A stretch of 43,593 nt of DNA from Oscillospiraceae bacterium (GTDB lineage: Bacteria; Bacillota_A; Clostridia; Oscillospirales; Oscillospiraceae): positions 1 to 43,593 of the forward strand of contig JAEDOK010000001.1 in assembly GCA_016302005.1 (NCBI GenBank). Reading direction: 5' to 3'. Below the pieces are notes generated by a model that saw only the letters and a program-made list of their open reading frames with translations, was not told the origin of the DNA and did no database searches. Of this stretch, positions 16,173 through 23,960 are shown piece after piece; position 1 is the first letter of the stretch, and the number at the start of each line of letters is the position of its first letter. Both the position numbers and the translations under genes were made by a program.

Positions 16173-16201
16173 ATCATATACCAATTTACCGATAAAGTAA
16201 A
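16173..16201 (-). promoter_or_regulatory. Probable sigma-A promoter of ireB
   Basis: On the minus strand TTTACT (16196-16201), a 17-nt spacer and TATGAT (16173-16178) precede the ribosome binding site. Both boxes deviate from consensus by one or two positions. Confidence 0.6.
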
Positions 16202-16276
16202 GAAAAAACCATGAACATTTTGGAAACAATGCGGTTACCGCAGTATATCTCGGCAGTTCTTGCGCAGCTGGTAGTT

Positions 16277-16317
16277 CCTGCACGAGATTGCCGCGTCGCT
16301 GCGCTCCTCGCAATGAC
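16277..16317. repeat. Dispersed palindromic element, family A copy 1
   Basis: The copy contains GAGATTGCCGCGTCGCTGCG and ends CTCGCAATGAC. It is a half-element of the same repeat found at 25578-25680 and 30775-30866, here between pheT and ireB. Such 'TCATTGCGAGG...GCAATCT' sequences are intergenic palindromes known from many bacterial genomes. Confidence 0.75.
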
Positions 16318-16370
16318 ATGGATGGGCAGCGTGTACGCACTTGGTTGTTCCTGCACCGACGCGGCCTGCG

Positions 16371-18758
16371 TTAGCGGAGCTTTGCGCCGAGTTCGCTTTC
16401 GAGGGCTTTGAGGACGGCGGAGATCACGCCGTCAGAGTCTGCGTCGGTCAGGGTGCGATCATCGGCGCGGAGGGTCAGGCTGAATGCCGTGCTCTTCTTG
16501 CCGTCTTCGATGCCCTTGCCGCGGTAGATATCGAACAGCCGCACCTCACGCAGCAGCTTGCCGCCCGCTTTTTGGATGCATGCGGTCAATTCCGCAACGG
16601 TCAGCGCTTCGTCGCAAACGACGGCGATATCACGGCTGACGGCGGGATATTTGGGCAGGGGAACGTAGGTGCTTGCGGGTGCGAGCAGAGCGGAAAGCGC
16701 GGTGAAGTCCAGCTCTGCGGCGTAGATATCCGCGTCAATGCCGTAATTCTTCGCAACGAGCGGATGCACCTGACCAAAGACGCCGATCTCGCCGCCGTCC
16801 ACTGTGATTTTCGCGCAGCGTCCGGGATGGTAAGAGGGGTTGTCCTTTACCGCAGTATATGCGGCGGGGCGCACATTCATTCCGCGCAGGATCGCCTCGA
16901 TCTCGCCCTTGAGGGAGAAGAAGTCCTCGCCCTCGCCGTAGGTGCCGAGCAGCAGGTGCTTCGGTTCCTCCGGCAGTGTCTGCCCTTCCTTCGGGAGGTA
17001 GACCTTTGCCAGCTCATAGAGCTTGACCGCGCTGTTGTGGTAAGCGTTGTTGCGGGCAAGGATGGAGAGCATGGAGGGAAGCGCGATTGTGCGCATGATG
17101 GAAGCGTCCTCGCCCAAGGGATTCTGAATGCGCATTGCCTTGCGCAGCGGGGAATCGGCGGGCAGACGAATCATGTCAAAGTAAGACGGAGAGACAAAGG
17201 AATAGGTCAGAATCTCGCTGTAGCCGAGGCTGCGGCAGAGCGCACCGGTACGGTTTTCCAGCACCATCGTGCCGGTGTAACCGCCCTCGGCAGTTTCGCT
17301 GCGGAACGCGGTGGTCGGGATCTCGTTGTAACCGTAAAGGCGGGCGACCTCCTCGGCAATATCCGCCGTCTGCACAAGGTCAGGACGGAAGGAGGGGACA
17401 AGGATTGTGCCGTTTTCCACGGGAATTTCCAGACGGCGCAGATATTCTACCATATCCGCCTCGGAAATATCCGTGCCAAGCAGGGCGTTGATGCGTGCAG
17501 GCTCCAAGGGCAGGGTGCGTGGCTGCGGAATCTCGTTGAGCACGTCGATCATGCCGTCCATGACCTCGCCAGCGCCGAGCAGCTCCACCAGCTCACAGGC
17601 GCGGTTGACGGCGGGAACGGTCAGCAGGGGGTCGATGTTCTTTTCGAATTTACCGGATGCCTCCGTGCGCATGCCGAGGGCAAGGGCGGTCTGACGAATA
17701 GAGGTGCCGTTGAAGTTTGCGGATTCAAAAACGACATCCACGGTGTCTGCGACGATCTCACTGTTTTCGCCGCCCATGATGCCTGCTAAACCGATAGGCT
17801 TTTCGCCGTCGGCAATGACGAGCATACCCGGCGTGAGCGGACGGACGGTACCGTCAAGGGTGGTCAGTGTTTCGCCCTCCTCGCTTCTGCGGACGACGAT
17901 CTTGCCGGAGCCGACATACCGGTAATCAAAGGCATGCATCGGCTGACCGTATTCGAGCATGACATAGTTTGTGATATCGACGATATTGTTGATCGGGCGC
18001 ACGCCGTTGGCTCGCAGACGCTGGCGCAGCCACTTGGGAGACGGCGCGATCTTGACATTGCGCACCATACGCGCTGTGTAGCGGCGGCAGAGATCGTCGG
18101 CAGGAACCTCCACATCCAGCAGGTCGGTCAAAGTTCCTGCGGCGCCGCCCTTGACGACCGGCTTATGATGGCGCATCGGGCGGTCAAACGCGGCGGCTGC
18201 TTCTCGAGCAAGACCGATGATGGAGTAGCAGTCCGGACGGTTGTTGGTGATCTCAAAATCCACGATCGTGTCGTCGTTGCCGATGACGGCGTTGATATTG
18301 TCCCCGGGCTTGCAGTCCTCCTGCAAAATCCAAATGCCGTCCTCAATGGCATAGGGGACATCGTTGAGGGTCAGCCCCAGCTCCTTGATGGAGCAGAGCA
18401 TGCCGTTCGACACCTCGCCGCGCAGCTTGCCCTTTGTGATGTGAATGCCACCGGGCAGGTAGGAATTATGCAGAGCGGCGGGGACAAGGTCGCCTTCGCA
18501 GACATTCTGCGCACCGGTGACGATCTGCACCGGCTCTTCCTTGCCGACATCGACCTGACAGACCCACATGTGATCGGAATTGGTATGGCGCACGATGGAG
18601 ACGATCTTGCCGACAACGACATTCCTGATTTCCGCGTCCATGCGCTCATAGGTCTCGACCTTCTGCCCGGCAACGGTCAGAGTTTCCACAAATTCCTTGT
18701 CGGAAATATCCGAGAGGTCAACAAAGTCCTCATTGAGCCATTTTCTGTTCAGTTTCAT
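16371..18758 (-). CDS. pheT: Phenylalanine-tRNA ligase beta subunit
   Basis: This 795-residue subunit has an N-terminal EMAP/OB-type tRNA-binding domain (about 40-150) and the B3/B4 editing domain (about 210-380). The B5 domain (about 405-475, DVLNEIPQPRTLPLEPARINALLG) and the core catalytic-like module follow. The C-terminal ferredoxin-fold anticodon-binding domain (about 700-795) starts PLPKYPAVSRDIAVV. It charges tRNA-Phe with PheS as an alpha2-beta2 tetramer. The length is normal. AAGGAGG precedes the ATG, 12 nt after pheS. Expression should follow the pheST T-box. No clear hairpin terminator follows; a family A repeat lies downstream instead. Confidence 0.97.
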   Translation of the reverse strand: MKLNRKWLNEDFVDLSDISDKEFVETLTVAGQKVETYERMDAEIRNVVVGKIVSIVRHTNSDHMWVCQVDVGKEEPVQIVTGAQNVCEGDLVPAALHNSYLPGGIHITKGKLRGEVSNGMLCSIKELGLTLNDVPYAIEDGIWILQEDCKPGDNINAVIGNDDTIVDFEITNNRPDCYSIIGLAREAAAAFDRPMRHHKPVVKGGAAGTLTDLLDVEVPADDLCRRYTARMVRNVKIAPSPKWLRQRLRANGVRPINNIVDITNYVMLEYGQPMHAFDYRYVGSGKIVVRRSEEGETLTTLDGTVRPLTPGMLVIADGEKPIGLAGIMGGENSEIVADTVDVVFESANFNGTSIRQTALALGMRTEASGKFEKNIDPLLTVPAVNRACELVELLGAGEVMDGMIDVLNEIPQPRTLPLEPARINALLGTDISEADMVEYLRRLEIPVENGTILVPSFRPDLVQTADIAEEVARLYGYNEIPTTAFRSETAEGGYTGTMVLENRTGALCRSLGYSEILTYSFVSPSYFDMIRLPADSPLRKAMRIQNPLGEDASIMRTIALPSMLSILARNNAYHNSAVKLYELAKVYLPKEGQTLPEEPKHLLLGTYGEGEDFFSLKGEIEAILRGMNVRPAAYTAVKDNPSYHPGRCAKITVDGGEIGVFGQVHPLVAKNYGIDADIYAAELDFTALSALLAPASTYVPLPKYPAVSRDIAVVCDEALTVAELTACIQKAGGKLLREVRLFDIYRGKGIEDGKKSTAFSLTLRADDRTLTDADSDGVISAVLKALESELGAKLR

Positions 18759-18770
18759 TGCTGTACCTCC

Positions 18771-19814
18771 TTAAAATTGCGACAGGAAACGGATATCGTT
18801 GTCGAAGATCAGGCGCAGGTCGTTGAAACGCAGGCGTCCCATTGCCATGCGCTCGAGGCCGATGCCGAAGGCAAAGCCGGAATACTTTTTCGAATCAATG
18901 CCGCAGCCCTCCAAAACCTTCGGATGCACCATGCCTGCGCCCAGCAGCTCGATCCAGCCCTCGCCGTGGCAGGTGGAGCAGACCTGACCCGCGACCTCGC
19001 CCGCGCCGCGGCACTTGAAGCACTGCATATCGACCTCGCAGCTCGGCTCGGTGAAGGGGAAGTGGTGCGGACGGAAACGAACGACCGCGTCCTCGCCGTA
19101 GAGGCGCTTGATGAGAGTCTCCAGCGCACCCTTGAGGTCGCCCATCGTGATGCCCTCATCGACGACCAAACCCTCGATCTGGTGGAACATGGGGGAGTGC
19201 GTTGCGTCCGCCTCGTCCTTACGGAAAACACGACCGGGCGCTAAAATGCGGATGGGCGGCTGCTGATTTTCCATCACGCGGATCTGCATAGGGCTGGTCT
19301 GTGTGCGGAGCAGGACGCTGTCGTCATCGTCAAAATAGAAGGTGTCGGAGCGGTCGCGGGAGGGATGCCCCTCTTCAATATTAAGGCGGGTGAAATTATA
19401 GGCTGCCTCCTCGACCTCGGGGCCGTCCACAATGGTATAGCCCATGCCGATAAAGATCTCCTTGACCTCCTGCAGCACCTTGTTCATCGGGTGCTGGTGT
19501 CCCATAGAGAATTCTTTGCCGGGAATGGTGACATCGACTGCTTCGGCGGCGAGACGGGCTTCCAAGGCGTTTGCCTCCAGCTCCTTCTTGCGTGTTTCCA
19601 GCTCCGCCTCCAGTTCGGCGCGGATGGTGTTTGCAAGCTGTCCCATGACGGGGCGCTCCTCGGCGGAGAGCTTGCCCATCTGCTTCAGCATGGCGGTCAA
19701 CTCGCCCTTCTTGCCCAGGACGCGCACACGCACGGCATCCAGCGCAGCAGTATCCTGCGCGGCGTGCATTGCTTCCAGCGCTTGCTGCTTGATTCTTTCG
19801 AGTTCTTCTCTCAT
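18771..19814 (-). CDS. pheS: Phenylalanine-tRNA ligase alpha subunit
   Basis: This 347-residue class II synthetase catalytic subunit has an N-terminal coiled coil (about 1-85). Motif 1 lies near MNKVLQEVKEIFIGMGYT, motif 2 at FRKDEADATHSPMFHQIEG and motif 3 at GFAFGIGLERMAMGR. A CxxC...CxxC insert (CFKCRGAGEVAGQVCSTCHG), common in clostridial PheS, precedes the WIELLGAGMVHP block. GAAGGAG lies ahead of the ATG. A T-box leader upstream on the same strand controls it. Confidence 0.97.
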   Translation of the reverse strand: MREELERIKQQALEAMHAAQDTAALDAVRVRVLGKKGELTAMLKQMGKLSAEERPVMGQLANTIRAELEAELETRKKELEANALEARLAAEAVDVTIPGKEFSMGHQHPMNKVLQEVKEIFIGMGYTIVDGPEVEEAAYNFTRLNIEEGHPSRDRSDTFYFDDDDSVLLRTQTSPMQIRVMENQQPPIRILAPGRVFRKDEADATHSPMFHQIEGLVVDEGITMGDLKGALETLIKRLYGEDAVVRFRPHHFPFTEPSCEVDMQCFKCRGAGEVAGQVCSTCHGEGWIELLGAGMVHPKVLEGCGIDSKKYSGFAFGIGLERMAMGRLRFNDLRLIFDNDIRFLSQF

Positions 19815-19842
19815 ATTGTTTCTCCTTCTTTGGTGAAATCAC

Positions 19843-20096
19843 AAAAATAAAAGCCCTTCGCCCGAAAGGGGACGAAAGACCATGCTTCCGCGGTACCACC
19901 CGCAATTCGCCGCAAAGAAACGACGCGCTCTTACCGATAACGGGGTAAACCGTTTCGACCTACAGGCGGACGCGTTCAGCCGAAAGCTCACGGGGGAAAG
20001 CCGCATCTGTCTGCGGTAGGCGCTTTCCAGCGACGCGCCCTCTCTGCAACCGCGTTACGACAGCCGACAGCCCGATCATAGCTGTTCCGTATTCTC
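19843..20096 (-). promoter_or_regulatory. T-box riboswitch leader of pheST
   Basis: On the minus strand the leader contains the hallmark T-box antiterminator bulge within GGGTGGTACCGCG (plus-strand 19889-19901). It is followed by a CCCTTTCG/CGAAGGG terminator stem and a T-rich tract (about 19843-19872). The upstream 150-200 nt fold into Stem I-like helices and include an AGAGA-type bulge sequence. T-boxes sense uncharged tRNA, and the pheST context implies tRNA-Phe. I did not assign the specifier codon with confidence. Confidence 0.9.
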
Positions 20097-20100
20097 CCCG

Positions 20101-20129
20101 ATTTTAGCACAGATTCGGGAAAGATGCAA
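20101..20129 (-). promoter_or_regulatory. Probable promoter of the pheST T-box transcript
   Basis: On the minus strand TTGCAT (20124-20129), a 17-nt spacer and TAAAAT (20101-20106) sit just before the T-box. The -35 is weak, but the position fits. Confidence 0.5.
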
Positions 20130-20137
20130 GCAAAGAT

Positions 20138-20165
20138 TTGACTATTTTTTGGATTTCATTATAAT
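20138..20165 (+). promoter_or_regulatory. Sigma-A promoter of nnrD operon
   Basis: TTGACT (20138-20143), a 16-nt spacer and a perfect TATAAT (20160-20165) lie 35-60 nt before the nnrD start codon. They are back to back with the pheST promoter. Confidence 0.8.
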
Positions 20166-20199
20166 ATAGGCAGAAACCAAACGGAACGGGGGAGAAACC

Positions 20200-21072
20200 A
20201 TGGCAAAGGTCAAAACCTATCGCGTATGGGAGACGATCGGCGGCACGGACATCAGCGCGTGGCTGCCACGGAGACCGAGGAATGCTCATAAGGGGGACTT
20301 CGGGCGCGTTCTGCTTTTATGCGGCGCGGTCGGTTATACCGGCGCTCCCGCGCTTGCCGCAACGGCAGCGGTGCGGTCGGGCGCGGGACTGGTGTTTACA
20401 GGCGTGCCGCAGACGGTTTACCCAATCATTGCAGGTCGTCTGCTTGAACCGATGGTCTTTCCGCTGCCCGATGCGGACGGTATGCTCTCGGAACAGGCGA
20501 TACCAGAAATTTTAAACCGCTTAAAGACCTGCGACGCGTGCTTGATCGGTTGCGGATTGGGCAGAAGCGAGGGCGTTCGGCGTGTTGTGGAGGCAGTGCT
20601 GTCTGAGGCGGTCTGCCCGGTCGTTGTGGACGCTGATGGCATAAATGCGCTGGAGCGGCATATAGATGTATTGCGCGGCGCGGCTTGTCCCGTCGTTTTG
20701 ACGCCCCACGACGGCGAATATGCCCGTCTGATGGGACAGAAGCCGACGGAGGATCGCCGCAAAGCAGCGTGGAAGCTGCATGAGGCGACGGGCGCGACCG
20801 TTTTGCTCAAGGGACATCGGACGCTGATCTGCGGAGACGGCGGCTGCTATGTCAACCGCTGCGGCAATCCCGGCTTGGCAACCGGCGGCAGCGGCGATGT
20901 GTTGGCGGGAATCCTTGTCTCCCTTTTGGGGCAGGGCTTACCGCCGACGCAGGCGGCTGCCGCTGCAGCATGGCTGCACGGAATGTCCGCGGATATCTGC
21001 GCAGAGCACTTGGGCGAATACGGTCTGCTGCCCTCGGATCTGCTGCACATGCTGCCGCGACTACTCAAATAG
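20200..21072 (+). CDS. nnrD: ADP-dependent NAD(P)H-hydrate dehydratase
   Basis: This 290-residue ribokinase-fold enzyme dehydrates damaged S-NAD(P)H-hydrate back to NAD(P)H using ADP. Visible motifs are the substrate region HKGDFGRVLLLCGAVGYTGAP, VVDADGINAL, TPHDGEYARLMG and the catalytic NPGLATGGSGDVLAGI. The epimerase (YjeF N-terminal) domain is missing, so this is the stand-alone dehydratase form. GGGGGAG precedes the ATG. It starts an operon-like series with a lipoprotein, alr and mazF, an order comparable to the ydcC-alr-ndoA region of Bacillus. Confidence 0.93.
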   Translation: MAKVKTYRVWETIGGTDISAWLPRRPRNAHKGDFGRVLLLCGAVGYTGAPALAATAAVRSGAGLVFTGVPQTVYPIIAGRLLEPMVFPLPDADGMLSEQAIPEILNRLKTCDACLIGCGLGRSEGVRRVVEAVLSEAVCPVVVDADGINALERHIDVLRGAACPVVLTPHDGEYARLMGQKPTEDRRKAAWKLHEATGATVLLKGHRTLICGDGGCYVNRCGNPGLATGGSGDVLAGILVSLLGQGLPPTQAAAAAAWLHGMSADICAEHLGEYGLLPSDLLHMLPRLLK

Positions 21073-21085
21073 GGAAGTGATAGCC

Positions 21086-21649
21086 TTGCGGCGAATCTTT
21101 TTCGGCACTTTACTCTGCTTGCTGCTGTGCCTGAGCGCTTGCGGCGGCGAGGAAAACGCGGTGTCACCGGCAATTGAATTCCGCGCAGCTTTGGTGCAGG
21201 CGAACGGATGTAGCTTTCAGGCGGAGATCGAGGCGGACTTCGGGGACTATACGCAGCGCTTTACGGTTGTCTGCGAGACTGCAACGGACGGCACAGCGAA
21301 GCTGACGCTCCTTGCGCCGGAGACGATTGCCGGAATTACCGCAACCGTCTCAGACAGCGGCGGAAAAATCACCTACGACGGTATGGCGGCGGAATTCGGT
21401 CTGCTCGCGAACGGAGAGGTTGCCCCCGCTGCAGCGCCTGCGCTGACGGCGCAGTGCTGGACTTCGGAGTATATTGCCTCAGCCGGCTACGAGGAGGGGC
21501 TGTGCCGCGTGACCTACGAAAAAGGGTTTGAAGAAAAAACGCTAATAGTGGACACTTGGTTTGAAAATGATGTTCCAATTTATGCCGAGATGTGCTATAA
21601 TAATCAGCGGATCCTCAGACTAACGATTTCTGATTTTCATTTTAACTGA
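21086..21649 (+). CDS. Predicted lipoprotein between nnrD and alr
   Basis: This 187-residue protein has a lipoprotein signal MRRIFFGTLLCLLLCLSAC (lipobox Cys19). The mature part is rich in beta-strands and resembles the LolA-like/YdcC-type lipoproteins that occupy the same position before alr in Firmicutes. That resemblance rests on position and general character more than on motifs. The start is a TTG at 21086, about 10 nt from AGGGA. A GTG at 21077 is in frame but too close to the ribosome binding site. The frame also opens inside nnrD, but the signal peptide fixes the start. A role in the cell envelope is inferred. Confidence 0.75.
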   Translation: MRRIFFGTLLCLLLCLSACGGEENAVSPAIEFRAALVQANGCSFQAEIEADFGDYTQRFTVVCETATDGTAKLTLLAPETIAGITATVSDSGGKITYDGMAAEFGLLANGEVAPAAAPALTAQCWTSEYIASAGYEEGLCRVTYEKGFEEKTLIVDTWFENDVPIYAEMCYNNQRILRLTISDFHFN

Positions 21650-21662
21650 CAGAAGGAACAAT

Positions 21663-22838
21663 ATGGATTACTTAAAGCGAACTTGGGCGGATATTTCGCT
21701 CGATCATTTAAGCCACAATTATCATGCGCTGCGGGAAAAACTTCCTTCCTCGTGCCGCTTCCTCGGGGTAGTGAAGGCGGACGCTTACGGACACGGCGCA
21801 GTGCCAATCAGCCGCTACCTGACGGAGCTGGGCGCGGAATACCTCGCGGTTTCCAATATTGAAGAGGCGGTGCAGCTGCGCAGAGGCGGCATTCGCGGTC
21901 CGATCCTCATTTTGGGCTATACACCGCCCAAGCATGCGGAGGACTTAGCAAAAATGGGTCTGCGACAGGAGATCCACAACCTCGAATATGCTCGTATGCT
22001 CAATGAAAAGCTGGAGGGTACCTCTTTGCGCATCCGCGTGCATATCAAGCTGGACACGGGCATGTCGCGTCTCGGCTTCTTTGCCTACAATTGCGAGCGC
22101 ACGGTGACGGAGCTGCAAGAGGTCGCCGCGATGAATCATTTGCTGATCGAGGGCATCTTTACGCATTTTCCCGTTGCGGACTCCGTTGACGGCGCGGACG
22201 AAAACTTTACCCGCACGCAATTTGAGCGCTTCCGCAAGATGCTTTCGGCACTGAAAGGCGTCGGCATTGAGCCGCAGATTCGCCACTGCTGCAACAGCGG
22301 CGCAAGCGTGCTCTATCCCGAATTTGCGCTGGACATGATCCGTCCCGGCATTGCGACCTACGGCGTGCTGCCTTCTTCCGATTTGCGCGGCATGATTGAC
22401 CTGAAGCCTGTGATGCAGCTTCGCTCGACAATCTTCCAGATCCGAGATTTCGAGCCGAACATCACCGTCAGCTACGGCAGGACTTACACGACCTCCGAAC
22501 CGGAGCGAATTGCCGTCGTGGGCATCGGCTACGCGGACGGGCTTTCCAGAAGCTTTTCCAACAATATCTCCTTCCTGCTGCATGGCAAGCGCGTTCCGCA
22601 GATCGGACGCATCTGCATGGATATGTGCATGGTTGATATTTCGCGTGTACCTGAGGCGCAGGTCGGGGATACCGTGACGATTTTCGGCACAGACGGGGAC
22701 GATACGATTGAGGTGGACAGTCTTTCCTGCCGTCTGAACACGATCCCGTATGAAATTCTTTGCGGCATTAACAAGCGCATTCCGCGCGTTTATCTTGACG
22801 GAGAAAATGAGACGGAGATCCTGCAATATATTGTTTGA
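21663..22838 (+). CDS. alr: Alanine racemase
   Basis: This 391-residue PLP enzyme makes D-alanine for peptidoglycan. The PLP lysine lies in FLGVVKADAYGHGA (about residue 39). HIKLDTGMSRLGF, the second catalytic Tyr region near ERIAVVGIGYADGLSR, and GRICMDMCMVDIS follow. Length and motifs are normal. AAGGAAC precedes the ATG, 13 nt after the lipoprotein gene. mazF follows after a 122-nt gap. Confidence 0.96.
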   Translation: MDYLKRTWADISLDHLSHNYHALREKLPSSCRFLGVVKADAYGHGAVPISRYLTELGAEYLAVSNIEEAVQLRRGGIRGPILILGYTPPKHAEDLAKMGLRQEIHNLEYARMLNEKLEGTSLRIRVHIKLDTGMSRLGFFAYNCERTVTELQEVAAMNHLLIEGIFTHFPVADSVDGADENFTRTQFERFRKMLSALKGVGIEPQIRHCCNSGASVLYPEFALDMIRPGIATYGVLPSSDLRGMIDLKPVMQLRSTIFQIRDFEPNITVSYGRTYTTSEPERIAVVGIGYADGLSRSFSNNISFLLHGKRVPQIGRICMDMCMVDISRVPEAQVGDTVTIFGTDGDDTIEVDSLSCRLNTIPYEILCGINKRIPRVYLDGENETEILQYIV

Positions 22839-22960
22839 AACGACATAGAATGAAGCGGAGTTCCGCTGAATAAATTTTGCTTCTGCGTGGGAGAATAAGG
22901 ATACCGCGGTTACATAGAGGGCTATGCGGCCGCGGAGACGAATTACGGAGCGTGAAGCAA

Positions 22961-23317
22961 ATGGATACAACCGTAAAGAGGGGCGACATTTTCTACGCGG
23001 ACCTCAGTCCTGTGGTCGGCAGCGAGCAGGGCGGCACAAGACCCGTCCTCATCGTGCAGAACGACACGGGCAATAAGCATTCTCCCACTGTCATAGCTGC
23101 GGCAATCACCAGTCAGACCAACAAAGCAAAGCTCCCGACGCATATCGAGCTGACGGGCGGAAGCGTCGGTCTGAGTAAGGACTCCGTAGTGCTGCTCGAG
23201 CAGATCCGCACCATAGACAAGCGGCGTCTGCGCGAACACATGGGACGGCTGGACGAAAGCATGATGAATCGCGTGGATAATGCAATCGCAGTCAGTTTCG
23301 GACTGCCGAAGGTATAA
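22961..23317 (+). CDS. mazF: MazF/EndoA-type mRNA interferase without adjacent antitoxin
   Basis: This 118-residue PemK/MazF-fold endoribonuclease has [29 protein letters not shown] with the catalytic Arg. A Thr follows in [16 protein letters not shown], and [15 protein letters not shown] is typical of EndoA of Bacillus. The ATG at 22961 is chosen for family length; GGAG lies about 10 nt ahead. The 122 nt between alr and this gene cannot hold the usual 80-90-residue EndoAI/MazE antitoxin, so the toxin is either orphan or paired with a distant antitoxin. A hairpin-bearing spacer follows before the next ORF. Confidence 0.92.
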   Translation: MDTTVKRGDIFYADLSPVVGSEQGGTRPVLIVQNDTGNKHSPTVIAAAITSQTNKAKLPTHIELTGGSVGLSKDSVVLLEQIRTIDKRRLREHMGRLDESMMNRVDNAIAVSFGLPKV

Positions 23318-23323
23318 CGGACG

Positions 23324-23354
23324 ATCCCTCTCGCATAGACTGTGCGGGAGGGAT
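23324..23354 (+). promoter_or_regulatory. Hairpin enclosing the ribosome binding site of the next gene
   Basis: ATCCCTC-TCGCA (23324-23335) can pair with TGCGG-GAGGGAT (23343-23354) with a single bulge. The right arm is the GGGAGGG ribosome binding site of the ORF starting at 23361, so the site would be paired when the hairpin forms. There is no T-run, so it is less likely to be a simple terminator. Confidence 0.45.
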
Positions 23355-23360
23355 TCTGCT

Positions 23361-23960
23361 ATGGAACTGGCAATTACGGAACACGGCGAGCGGATCGGCT
23401 CGCTGACAATGGAGCAAGACGGGCTGTTTTGGAATTTTGTTTGCAGCATAGGTTCGGAACGGGAACAACTTCGCCGCATTTTCGTCTTACATCAATGGAA
23501 CGTGGAATACCTTGGGATTCCCGATGAAAAAGGAACGCTGGAAGCAAGAATTCCGCGAAGCCATCTGCCGCATGGTGCAGAAGCAGCCCTTGCGGTCAGA
23601 CACCCGCGCGGGTCGTGGCTGCCATGGTGCGGTCTGCTGGAGGGGATCTCCGTCGCAGAGGCATTCTTCCGCAAGGACGGTACTACGATCGAGCTGGCGC
23701 TTCTGCCGCAGGAGGCACTGAAATTTCCCGCATGGGCGGAGGATATGAAAACACAAGAGGTGTACGGAATGCAGACGGCAGTACTGAAGCTTGCGCATGA
23801 CGGGCACCTACCTCAGAAAGAGAATGGAGGAATTACAGATGAAAAAGCTGAAGAAATGGATCGCCCTGTGTCTGACGCTGTGTTGCCTGATGACGCTCCT
23901 GCCGACGACGACGGCTTCGGCGGCGAATGGGCAGAAGAAGCTGATCGCCCTGACCTTTGA
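23361..23960 (+). CDS. Uncharacterised ORF with acidic tail overlapping the deacetylase gene
   Basis: This 199-residue protein starts MELAITEHGERIG behind GGGAGGG; the frame is open from 23280. Residues 1-150 look like a compact alpha/beta domain (LTMEQDGLFWNFVCSIG, LGIPDEKGTLEARIP). The last 45 residues are acidic and low-complexity (VLPDDAPADDDGFGGEW). This tail is read from DNA that also encodes the start and signal peptide of the next gene in another frame, a 122-nt overlap. No signal peptide or known motif is seen. The function is unknown, possibly linked to the cell-wall genes around it. A lost stop codon could have produced the tail. Confidence 0.6.
   Translation: MELAITEHGERIGSLTMEQDGLFWNFVCSIGSEREQLRRIFVLHQWNVEYLGIPDEKGTLEARIPRSHLPHGAEAALAVRHPRGSWLPWCGLLEGISVAEAFFRKDGTTIELALLPQEALKFPAWAEDMKTQEVYGMQTAVLKLAHDGHLPQKENGGITDEKAEEMDRPVSDAVLPDDAPADDDGFGGEWAEEADRPDL

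Noticed and set aside
15811..16200. 129-codon plus-strand ORF
   Set aside because: It is antisense to ireB and its terminator and promoter, with no ribosome binding site.
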